The notes under the pieces: generated by a model
Databases searched by the model: none
Told to the model about the DNA's origin: nothing
The model's input: the letters and a program-made list of their open reading frames with translations, nothing else
Made by a program: the position numbers and the translations under genes
Assembly: GCA_016933355.1 (NCBI GenBank)
Contig: JAFGBC010000060.1
Location: 1-5,076 of the forward strand
DNA from: Candidatus Aminicenantota bacterium
Lineage (GTDB): Bacteria; Acidobacteriota; Aminicenantia; Aminicenantales; JAFGBC01
DNA: 5,076 bases
Reading direction: 5' to 3'
Shown here: positions 1-5,064 of the stretch, piece by piece
How positions within the stretch are numbered: the first letter of the stretch is position 1
How the letters are laid out: each line of letters starts with the position of its first letter

Positions 1-234
1 AAGGGCTGTCCCGAATGCCACGATACCGGCTACCAGGGCCGAACGGCCATCGCCGAGCTCCTTGAGCTCTCCGACGCGATCCGGGAGATGATCCTGAGCC
101 GGAAGCCGCTGTCCGAGATCCGCAAGCAGGCCAAGTCGGAGGGCATGCTCTTCCTGCGCGAGGTCGGGATCGACAAGGTCCTGAAGGGGACGACCAGCCT
201 CCGCGAGCTCAACAAGGTGACCTTCGTCGAGTGA
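1..234 (+). CDS. Type II secretion / type IV pilus assembly ATPase, GspE/PilB family (C-terminal end, 5'-truncated)
   Basis: The reading frame is open from the first base and ends at TGA 232-234, giving the last 77 residues of a protein whose start lies outside the window. Residues 3-6 are C-P-E-C followed by DTGYQGR and then AIAELLELS. This is the usual sequence around the second CxxC pair of the zinc-binding subdomain in GspE/PilB ATPases; the first CxxC pair and the Walker motifs would lie upstream. The tail ends in TTSLRELNKVTF, matching the family's conserved C-terminus (Thr-Ser-Leu-x-Glu-Leu). Members form cytoplasmic hexamers that hydrolyse ATP to drive pilin or pseudopilin assembly at the inner membrane. 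The presence of the Cys pair favours an assembly ATPase (GspE/PilB) over PilT, which normally lacks it. The sequence here cannot separate GspE from PilB. The next gene starts 7 bases downstream, so they are probably cotranscribed. Confidence 0.93.
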   Translation, partial: KGCPECHDTGYQGRTAIAELLELSDAIREMILSRKPLSEIRKQAKSEGMLFLREVGIDKVLKGTTSLRELNKVTFVE

Positions 235-236
235 GG
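233..236 (+). promoter_or_regulatory. Probable ribosome binding site for the PilM-like gene
   Basis: GAGG at 233-236 (within TGAGGA) overlaps the stop codon of the ATPase gene and lies 5 bases before ATG 242. It supports that ATG as the start and suggests that translation of the two genes is coupled. The match to the anti-Shine-Dalgarno sequence is only moderate. Confidence 0.5.
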
Positions 237-241
237 ACCGG

Positions 242-1171
242 ATGACGCCCAGGCTCCCCGCCCGCTGGATCCGCTACCTGACCGAGGCGCCGCGCTTCGA
301 GGGCCTGTTCCTCTGCTCGCCGCGGGGTCTGGCCGCGCTCCGCGTCGGCCGCAAGGACGGCCGGGTCTCGGGGGCGGCGGTCCTGCCGCTGCGGGCCGGG
401 TCGGTCGTCCCGTCCTTCGACCGGCCGAACCTTCCCGACCCCGGACCGCTCGAGGACAAAGTCAAGGAGGCGGCCGCCCGGCTCGGGATCGCCGACCGGA
501 CCGCGGCTTGCCTCATCCCCGACATCTGCGCCCGGGCCGTCCTCCTGGCCTTCGACGGCCTTCCGGGCGGGGAGAGAGAGCGCGAGAAGGTCGTCCGCTG
601 GCGCGTCCAGAAGCAAATGCCCCTCTTGGCCGAAGGCACCCGGCTCGTCTACGAGGTCGTCGGGACGTCGCCGCTGCGGGTCCTGGCCGTCCTGGTCAAG
701 GAGGCCGTCGTCCGCGAATACGAAGCCGCCTTCGCCCGGGCCCGCTTCCGGGTCGGCTATCTCGGCATCCCGTCCTTGAGCCTCCTCAACCTGGCCGGCG
801 TCGAAACGCTGCGGGACGGCCTCCTGGTCAACGTCGAGGACGATTCGCTCAGCCTGATGGGATTCCAGGCAGGAGAGCTGGCCCTCTACAGGCTCAAGCC
901 GCTCGCCGCCGACGTCGGCCGGGCTTCGCGCCGCCTGCCGGAGATGGTCCAGGAGGTCGAAAACACCCTCCGCTCCATCGAGGACCGGGAAAAGAAGCAG
1001 ATCCAAGCCCTCGGTCTCCGGATGGGCGTCGCCGACCCGGGCGGCGCCTTGCGCGAGGGGTTCCGCCGGGCGATCTCGATCCCGGTCGTCGAGGTCGCCC
1101 CCCCGGCCGCGGCCGGATTCGAGACGGCCGAGAGCCCTCTGCTTATTCCTCTTCTGGGGTTGCTGCCGTGA
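242..1171 (+). CDS. pilM: PilM-like cytoplasmic assembly protein (divergent actin-like / GspL-N family)
   Basis: A 309-residue protein with no signal peptide or membrane helix, of roughly the size of PilM. Its place between a GspE/PilB ATPase and a PilN-like gene is the classical pilM position. Residues 91-127 (LIPDICARAVLLAFDGLP, then an acidic-basic stretch, then VRWRVQKQMPL) match the PilM/GspL region with conserved D, R, 'LP', 'W' and 'MP'. DGLLVNVEDDSLSLMGF (192-208) fits the second strand pair of the actin-like fold, and the end (278-309: ISIPVVEV...PLLIPLLGLLP) fits the last PilM strand and helix. PilM is known to sit at the cytoplasmic face of the inner membrane and bind the N-terminal tail of PilN. 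Oddly, the usual N-terminal 'GxDxGxxxxK' phosphate loop is replaced by LFLCSPRGLAALRVG (22-36), and the C-terminal 'L-T/S-G-G' loop appears as LGLRMGV (257-263). ATP binding is therefore doubtful. It could equally be called a GspL cytoplasmic-domain homologue split from its membrane part. Its stop overlaps the GTG of the next gene. Confidence 0.8.
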   Translation: MTPRLPARWIRYLTEAPRFEGLFLCSPRGLAALRVGRKDGRVSGAAVLPLRAGSVVPSFDRPNLPDPGPLEDKVKEAAARLGIADRTAACLIPDICARAVLLAFDGLPGGEREREKVVRWRVQKQMPLLAEGTRLVYEVVGTSPLRVLAVLVKEAVVREYEAAFARARFRVGYLGIPSLSLLNLAGVETLRDGLLVNVEDDSLSLMGFQAGELALYRLKPLAADVGRASRRLPEMVQEVENTLRSIEDREKKQIQALGLRMGVADPGGALREGFRRAISIPVVEVAPPAAAGFETAESPLLIPLLGLLP

Positions 1172-1737
1172 CGGCCAGCCGGCGCCGCGTCCACATGAAC
1201 CTGGCCAGCGAGCCCGTCCGCAACCTGCGGCTGTTCGCCTGGAGCGCGGGCCTCCTCGCGGCCGGAATCCTCCTGGCGGCCGCGGCCGGCGCCTCGCTCA
1301 TCTTCGGCGTCCACGGCCGGTTGCGGACGGCCCGCTCCGAAATCACGCGCCTGGAGCGGCTCGAGGCCGAGGCGCGCGCCGAAATCCGCGGGCTGGACAA
1401 GGAGAACGCGGACCTGTCCCAGGCTTCCAAGGCCGAGATCGACCGCATCAACGAGATCATCGAGCGCAAGGCCTTCTCCTGGGTTGATTTCTTTAGCCTC
1501 CTCGAGGAAGCCCTGCCCGGCCCAAGCTACATCCTGTCGCTGGCCCCGCTGACGACCGAGAAGGCCCGGCTCGAGGTCCGCTTCAAAGTCGCCTCCTCGG
1601 ATATCGAGGAGCTGGTCCGCTTCATCCAGAACCTGGAGAAGCTCGGGTTCGGCTCGATCCGCGTCCTGGGTCAGGCGCCGGGAAACGCGGGCGAGCTCGT
1701 CTCCGACATCGTGGTGGGCTATGAACGGCGGAAATAA
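1168..1737 (+). CDS. pilN: PilN-like inner-membrane assembly protein
   Basis: A 189-residue bitopic protein. A short basic cytoplasmic tail (residues 1-21) contains MNLASEPVRN at 10-19, matching the conserved 'INLA..P.RN' sequence by which PilN contacts PilM. One membrane helix follows (about 22-47, rich in Leu/Ala/Ile), then a heptad-like charged segment (about 50-98) likely to be a coiled coil. The periplasmic ferredoxin-like domain (about 100-186) opens with FSWVDFFSLLEEALPGPSYI, a typical PilN signature ('W..lL..LE..LP'). PilN pairs with PilO to form the alignment subcomplex linking the cytoplasmic motor side to PilP and the secretin. Start choice: GTG 1168 overlaps the upstream TGA (GTGA) and fits translational coupling. 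ATG 1195 is the alternative, would start exactly at the conserved MNLA, and has no clear Shine-Dalgarno sequence. In T2SS terms this corresponds to the membrane and periplasmic part of GspL. Confidence 0.85.
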   Translation: MTASRRRVHMNLASEPVRNLRLFAWSAGLLAAGILLAAAAGASLIFGVHGRLRTARSEITRLERLEAEARAEIRGLDKENADLSQASKAEIDRINEIIERKAFSWVDFFSLLEEALPGPSYILSLAPLTTEKARLEVRFKVASSDIEELVRFIQNLEKLGFGSIRVLGQAPGNAGELVSDIVVGYERRK

Positions 1738-2287
1738 CCTGGTCCTGGGGCGGCGGGAGAAGAGGATCCTCTCCATCCTGGCGGCGATCTTCGGCGTCCT
1801 CGTCGTCTTCCTCCTCTACGTGGCGGTCGTCGAGCGGCCCGGCCTGCTCCGGACCGAGCGGTCGCTCGCCCGGGCCCGCGAGAGCTCCGAGCGGGCGGCC
1901 GCCGAGCTCGCCCGGAAAAAAGAGGAGGCCGGGATGTGGCGGCAGGGACGCCGCGACGCCGAGGAGGTCCGGACGGCCTGGTTCTACCAGGAGGCCGAGG
2001 GCCCGCTGGCCTTCATGTCCGACGTCGAGAAGATCCTGAACGGCGCGGCGATCGAGGCCGGCCAGAAGGCCTATTCCTACGACGACGTCCGCGGCGAGAA
2101 GGCCGAGCGGATCAACGTCACGTTCAACTGCGCCTGCTCCTACTTCATGCTCAAGCGTCTCCTGGACGACATCGAGCGTTTCCCGCGCTTCCTGTTCCTG
2201 GAGCGGTTGGACTTCCTGAAGACGCCCGATCGCGGGCAAACCCTCGAGTTATCCATCACGCTGGCGGGGTACCGTGCGCAACGTTAG
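1721..2287 (+). CDS. pilO: PilO-like inner-membrane assembly protein (GspM-like)
   Basis: A 188-residue bitopic protein. A short cytoplasmic tail ending in GRREKR leads into one membrane helix (about 16-35). A strongly charged Arg/Glu/Ala segment follows (about 44-85), likely a coiled coil, then a C-terminal alpha/beta domain (about 98-188). That domain contains INVTFNCACSYFMLKRLLDD followed by IERFPRFLFLERLDF, matching the PilO core ('v..f.g.y..l..fl..ie..pr...i..l'). PilO is known to dimerise with PilN in the inner membrane and to contact PilP in the periplasm. The ATG lies 17 bases inside the end of pilN, and there is only a weakly G-rich GGTGGG, set too close, before it. Translation is probably coupled to pilN. 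The end overlaps the next gene by 14 bases. Assignment rests on topology, gene order and core pattern rather than a diagnostic motif. Confidence 0.82.
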   Translation: MNGGNNLVLGRREKRILSILAAIFGVLVVFLLYVAVVERPGLLRTERSLARARESSERAAAELARKKEEAGMWRQGRRDAEEVRTAWFYQEAEGPLAFMSDVEKILNGAAIEAGQKAYSYDDVRGEKAERINVTFNCACSYFMLKRLLDDIERFPRFLFLERLDFLKTPDRGQTLELSITLAGYRAQR

Positions 2288-2798
2288 GCTCGGACTGATC
2301 GGGATCGCGGCCGCCGCCCTGGCCGTCCTGTCCGGACAGGACGCGCCCCCCGCCGCGCCGGCCGCCGAGGCCCGGCCCAAGAGCTTCGTCCGGATGGACC
2401 TGTTGACCAGGCCGCCCCGGGAGATGATGCCGCCCAGGCGCGGCATCTTCGCCCCGAGCGCCGTCGACGAAGACTCCGGCGCGGCGGCGGATGACGCCGG
2501 CTCCCCGGCGATCCCGGTCGCCGGCCGGCGCGCGATCGGAGGCGTCGCGGTCGAGGGCGGCGAGCCGGTTGCCGAATCGGCGGCCTTCGCCTCCCTGAGT
2601 CTTCGCTACATCGGGTTCGTCAAGTCCCCCCGCGCCGTCGTCGGGCTGGTCCTCGTCCACGGCCAGGCCATGGCCGTCATGACGGGCGACACCGTCGCGG
2701 ACTTTTATCGGGTCGGCGCCGTCGGTCCCCGCGAGATCGAAGTCCTGAGCGCCGACGGCTCGAAGATGACCTTTCCCCTGGAAGGAGAAGAGGAATGA
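2274..2798 (+). CDS. pilP: PilP/GspC-like periplasmic linker protein
   Basis: A 174-residue protein starting at GTG 2274 inside the end of the PilO-like gene. Residues 5-20 form a hydrophobic segment after two Arg residues, acting as signal peptide or membrane anchor. It is followed by an Ala/Pro-rich low-complexity linker (about 22-36) and a mixed disordered region to about residue 100. RRGIFAPS (55-62) resembles the 'R-N/D-P-F' or 'RNIF' element that precedes the homology region in PilP and GspC. The C-terminal domain (about 105-170: SLRYIGFVKSPRAVVGLVL, then GQAMAVMTGDTVADFYRVG, then IEVLSADGSKMTFPL) matches the small beta domain of PilP/GspC. That domain is known to touch the PilN/O pair and the secretin N-domains. 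The lipobox-like LSG at 19-21 is followed by Gln 22 rather than Cys, so lipidation as in classical PilP is not supported. Its TGA overlaps the ATG of the secretin gene (ATGA). Confidence 0.8.
   Translation: MRNVRLGLIGIAAAALAVLSGQDAPPAAPAAEARPKSFVRMDLLTRPPREMMPPRRGIFAPSAVDEDSGAAADDAGSPAIPVAGRRAIGGVAVEGGEPVAESAAFASLSLRYIGFVKSPRAVVGLVLVHGQAMAVMTGDTVADFYRVGAVGPREIEVLSADGSKMTFPLEGEEE
2782..2787 (+). promoter_or_regulatory. Strong ribosome binding site for the secretin gene
   Basis: AAGGAG at 2782-2787, continued by the purine-rich AAGAGGA, sits 7 bases before ATG 2795. This is the best Shine-Dalgarno sequence in the window and fixes the secretin start. It lies inside the 3' end of the PilP-like gene, where it encodes part of the Glu/Gly-rich tail. 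Other starts in the operon have only weak sites, so the secretin may be translated at a higher rate, as suits an oligomeric outer-membrane ring. Confidence 0.8.
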
Positions 2799-4933
2799 GA
2801 AAAGCGGTCTGTCTGTCGATCGTCCTCCTCGGACTCTGGGGATGCTTGGCGCTGTCTTCGAGCTACCGGCTGGGTATCGAGGCCGAGATCAATCGGGACT
2901 GGGATGCGGCCATCGCGTCCTACGAGCGGGCCGCGCTCGAGAACCCCCGCGAGCCCGTCTACCGCGTCGCCCTGCTCCGGGCCAAGGTCCAGGCGTCGCT
3001 GGCGGCGATCTACGCGGCCCGGCTCCAAGCGGCCCAAGGCCTGAAGGACGAGGCCGCGGTCTCGTATCGGAAAGCCCTGTCTTACGACGCGTCCAACAGC
3101 ACCGCGCTCGCCGAGCTCAAGGCCCTGACGGCCCCGCCGGCGCCGGCCAAGGCGGTCGACCTCTGGGAGCCGCCCGTCAAGCTCGCCTTCGGGCCGGGCC
3201 AGCTCGACCTCAAGTTCAACGAAGCCCAGCTCAAGGACATCTTCCTGGCCCTGGGCAAGGAATCCGGCGTCAACGTCGTCTACGACGAGCAGTACAAGGA
3301 TGTCCCGCTCACGGTCGACCTGAGCGGGCGGACCCACGAGGAGGCCCTGAAGTACCTGTGCATGGCCTCCCGGAACTTCTACCGTCCGGTCGACGCCCGG
3401 ACCGTCATCATCGTCCCCGACAACCCGATGAAGCGCCTCCAGTACGAGGAGAACGCCATCAAGATCTTCTACCTCTCGAACGTCGTGGCCCAGGACGTCC
3501 AGAACGGCCTGCTGGCCATGCTCCGCTCGAGCTACAAGACGCCCAACATCATCGCCGACAAGACGCTCAATTCGCTGACGATCCGGGACACGCCGGCCGT
3601 CATCCAGCTCGCCGAGCAGCTCATCCGCCGCTGGGACAAGGCCAAGCCCGAGGTCTGGGTCGACCTCGAGATCCTCGAGGTGTCGCGGACCAACCTCAAC
3701 AAGCTGGGGGTCGAACTCTCGGCCGGCTACGGAACCGTCCGCTACAACGAGGGCGAGGCGTCGGCCGAGGAGACGGGCTGGACCAAGCTCCGGAATTTCG
3801 ACCCGACGGCCTCGGCCAACCTCGACATCAGCGTCCCGTCGGCGGTCATCCATTTCCTGGAGACGAACGCCGACACCAAGATCATCGCCCAGCCCCGTCT
3901 GCGCGGCCTGGCCGAGGAGGAGATGAAGTTCGTCGTCGGCCAGAAGGTCCCGGTCATCAAGACGACCTTCCAGCCCGTCGCGGCCGGCGGCGTCAGCTCC
4001 CAGCCCCTGACGAACTTCGACTACCAGGACGTCGGGATCGACATCAAGGTCAAGCCCCACGTCCACGCCGAGAAGGAGGTCACCCTCGAGCTCGAGCTCA
4101 AGATCACCTCGCTGGCCGGGACGGGCTACGCCGACATCCCGATCATCAACACCCGCGAGATCAAGAACACCTTCCGGCTCAAGGAGGGCGAGGCCAACCT
4201 GCTGGCCGGGCTGCTCCGGGACGAGGAGCGGACCTCGGTCAGGGGGATTCCCTACCTGAGCTCGATCCCGATCCTGGGGCGGCTGTTCGGGTCGACCCAG
4301 ATCCAGGCCGAACAAACCGACGTCGTCCTGACCATCACGCCCCACATCATCCGGACGATCGCGGTCGCCGAGGACGAGCACAAGCCGCTCTGGGTCGCGC
4401 TCGAGGGTCTGGGCGGCGGCGAAGGCGAATACTATCCGGAGGAATACTACGACGAGGATATGCCGGGCCGGATCCGCGAGCCGGGGGAGATGTTCGCCGA
4501 CGAGGAGGAACAGGCCGGACAGAACCAGATCTTCCTCAACCCGCCCAGCTTCGAGGTCCCCCAGAAGCGGGAATTCCGGATCAGCGTCAACATCATGGCC
4601 GAGCAGGAGATCGGGACGCTGTCCCTCAACATCGGGTACGACGCGAGCGTCCTGACCCTGAAGACGATCGAGCAGGGCGGGCTGGTCAGCCAGCTCGGGA
4701 CGACGACCCCCTTCCTGTCGAACATCGACAACGGCGCGGGGCTGTGCACGCTGGGCTTTTCGAGCACGGACCCGGCCCGCGGGGTCCGGGGGGCCGGCAA
4801 CCTGGCCGTCCTCGTCTTCGAGGCGACCGCCCAGGGCGAATCGATCGTTACCGTGACCGGCATCGACGCCAGCGGTCCGACCGGCCGGCCGGTCATCTTC
4901 GACACCCAGGACGCCGAGGTCATCGTCCGCTGA
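2795..4933 (+). CDS. pilQ: Outer-membrane secretin of PilQ/GspD family with N-terminal TPR region and C-terminal cohesin-like domain
   Basis: A 712-residue exported protein forming the outer-membrane gate. Residues 1-17 are a signal peptide ending in L-W-G-C, a possible but imperfect lipobox (Trp at -2). Residues 22-110 look like TPR helices (DWDAAIASYERAALENP; DEAAVSYRKALSYDASN). A Pro/Ala linker precedes an STN/N0 domain (137-208: LDLKFNEAQLKDIFLALGK, ending with TVIIVPDN). One N1/NolW domain follows (222-282: IKIFYLSNVVAQDVQNGL, then LTIRDTPAVIQLAEQLI). The secretin core (286-520) holds VDLEILEVSR, QPRLRG, VGQKVPVI, DVGIDIKVKPHV, the gate-type IPYLSSIPILGRLFGS and VVLTITPHII. An acidic, Tyr-rich linker (540-576) leads to a cohesin-like beta domain (577-712), with the typical IGTLSLNIGYDASVLTLK and the closing GNLAVLVFEATAQG. 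AMIN domains of proteobacterial PilQ and a usual pilotin-binding S-domain are not seen. It is the last gene before a non-coding stretch. PilQ versus GspD cannot be settled; gene order favours a pilMNOPQ-type set. Confidence 0.93.
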   Translation: MRKAVCLSIVLLGLWGCLALSSSYRLGIEAEINRDWDAAIASYERAALENPREPVYRVALLRAKVQASLAAIYAARLQAAQGLKDEAAVSYRKALSYDASNSTALAELKALTAPPAPAKAVDLWEPPVKLAFGPGQLDLKFNEAQLKDIFLALGKESGVNVVYDEQYKDVPLTVDLSGRTHEEALKYLCMASRNFYRPVDARTVIIVPDNPMKRLQYEENAIKIFYLSNVVAQDVQNGLLAMLRSSYKTPNIIADKTLNSLTIRDTPAVIQLAEQLIRRWDKAKPEVWVDLEILEVSRTNLNKLGVELSAGYGTVRYNEGEASAEETGWTKLRNFDPTASANLDISVPSAVIHFLETNADTKIIAQPRLRGLAEEEMKFVVGQKVPVIKTTFQPVAAGGVSSQPLTNFDYQDVGIDIKVKPHVHAEKEVTLELELKITSLAGTGYADIPIINTREIKNTFRLKEGEANLLAGLLRDEERTSVRGIPYLSSIPILGRLFGSTQIQAEQTDVVLTITPHIIRTIAVAEDEHKPLWVALEGLGGGEGEYYPEEYYDEDMPGRIREPGEMFADEEEQAGQNQIFLNPPSFEVPQKREFRISVNIMAEQEIGTLSLNIGYDASVLTLKTIEQGGLVSQLGTTTPFLSNIDNGAGLCTLGFSSTDPARGVRGAGNLAVLVFEATAQGESIVTVTGIDASGPTGRPVIFDTQDAEVIVR
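2858..3124 (+). other. TPR-like region of the secretin
   Basis: Codes for residues 22-110 of the secretin. Two helix-turn-helix units with TPR-like spacing are visible (A-x-x-x-Y-E-R-A-L-x-x-N-P and A-x-x-x-Y-R-K-A-L-x-x-D), joined by an Ala/Leu-rich helix. TPRs usually mediate protein contacts; here they would sit on the periplasmic side. Classical PilQ proteins carry AMIN domains in this position instead. Confidence 0.65.
4412..4522 (+). other. Acidic, tyrosine-rich linker in the secretin
   Basis: Codes for secretin residues 540-576, between the last strand region of the secretin core and the cohesin-like domain. It contains EGEYYPEEYYDEDMPG (542-557) and later ADEEEQAGQ, and has almost no hydrophobic core residues. 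It is probably disordered and would let the C-terminal domain move freely on the ring. Confidence 0.7.
4523..4930 (+). other. Cohesin-like C-terminal domain of the secretin
   Basis: Codes for secretin residues 577-712. The pattern fits the cohesin / carbohydrate-binding-module-like beta sandwich: a first strand pair with PQKREFRISVNI, then IGTLSLNIGYDASVLTLKTI, a loop region starting GGLVSQLG, then GLCTLGFSST, and the last strands GNLAVLVFEATAQGESIVTV and DAEVIV. In cellulosomes this fold binds dockerins. In secretins its partner is not established. The identification is by pattern alone. Confidence 0.75.
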
Positions 4934-4950
4934 CGGGGTGCGGGCCGTGC

Positions 4951-5031
4951 GGCTCGAAGGGGGGCTCGGGATCGTCGACTCGAAGGCGCGTTCGCTTTCC
5001 CCAGCGAGGAAAGCTTCACTCGATTCGAGCC
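4951..5031. repeat. Long-range inverted repeat GGCTCGAA / TTCGAGCC
   Basis: GGCTCGAA at 4951-4958 is the exact reverse complement of TTCGAGCC at 5024-5031, 65 bases apart. The arms compete with alternative pairings: GGGCTCG 4962-4968 with CGAGCCC 5026-5032, CTCGAA 4979-4984 with TTCGAG 5024-5029, and the near-palindrome CTCGATTCGAG 5019-5029. The arms would enclose the 4994-5014 hairpin. Confidence 0.55.
4994..5014. repeat. Hairpin GCTTTCC / GGAAAGC
   Basis: GCTTTCC at 4994-5000 pairs perfectly with GGAAAGC at 5008-5014 across a 7-base loop (CCAGCGA). The stem has 7 base pairs and no following T-run. Confidence 0.6.
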
Positions 5032-5038
5032 CTCGCTC

Positions 5039-5064
5039 CCCTGCGGCCGCTTCGCTCCGCAGGG
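5039..5064. repeat. Hairpin CCCTGCGG / CCGCAGGG
   Basis: CCCTGCGG at 5039-5046 pairs perfectly with CCGCAGGG at 5057-5064 across a 10-base loop (CCGCTTCGCT). This is the strongest stem in the window by GC content. It is followed by ACCTTGCCCGCT, not a T-run, so it looks more like a structured intergenic repeat than a classical terminator. Confidence 0.65.

Noticed and set aside
209..1006. Open frame on the - strand opposite the PilM-like gene (265 codons)
   Set aside because: Low-complexity Asp/Gly/Arg/Glu-rich translation and no family resemblance; it is a shadow of the + strand gene.
508..1167. Upstream extension of the PilN-like frame to ATG 508
   Set aside because: The extension translates to Arg/Pro/Gly-rich sequence typical of an out-of-frame reading of the PilM-like gene. 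Recognisable PilN sequence starts only near 1168-1195.
886..1776. Open frame on the - strand opposite pilM/pilN (296 codons)
   Set aside because: It crosses the junction of two real + strand genes and has no recognisable domain; explained by GC-driven lack of stop codons.
1936..2298. Second + strand open frame inside the PilO-like gene (120 codons)
   Set aside because: Arg/Gly/Pro-rich out-of-frame translation, fully overlapped by the gene with clear PilO topology.
4086..4102. Short tandem CTCGAG/CTCGAGCTC pattern inside the secretin gene
   Set aside because: It encodes alternating Leu-Glu residues of a beta strand (LELELK) and reflects codon bias, not a DNA repeat element.
2705..4381. Very long open frame on the - strand (558 codons) opposite the secretin gene
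   Set aside because: Its translation is dominated by Asp, Arg, Gly, Leu and Val with no domain or motif, as expected for the antisense frame of a GC-rich gene with C/G at third positions. The + strand secretin is unmistakable.
5039..5064. Rho-independent terminator at the CCCTGCGG/CCGCAGGG hairpin
   Set aside because: The stem is good, but the following bases are ACCTTGCCCGCT with no T-run, so it was listed as an inverted repeat only.
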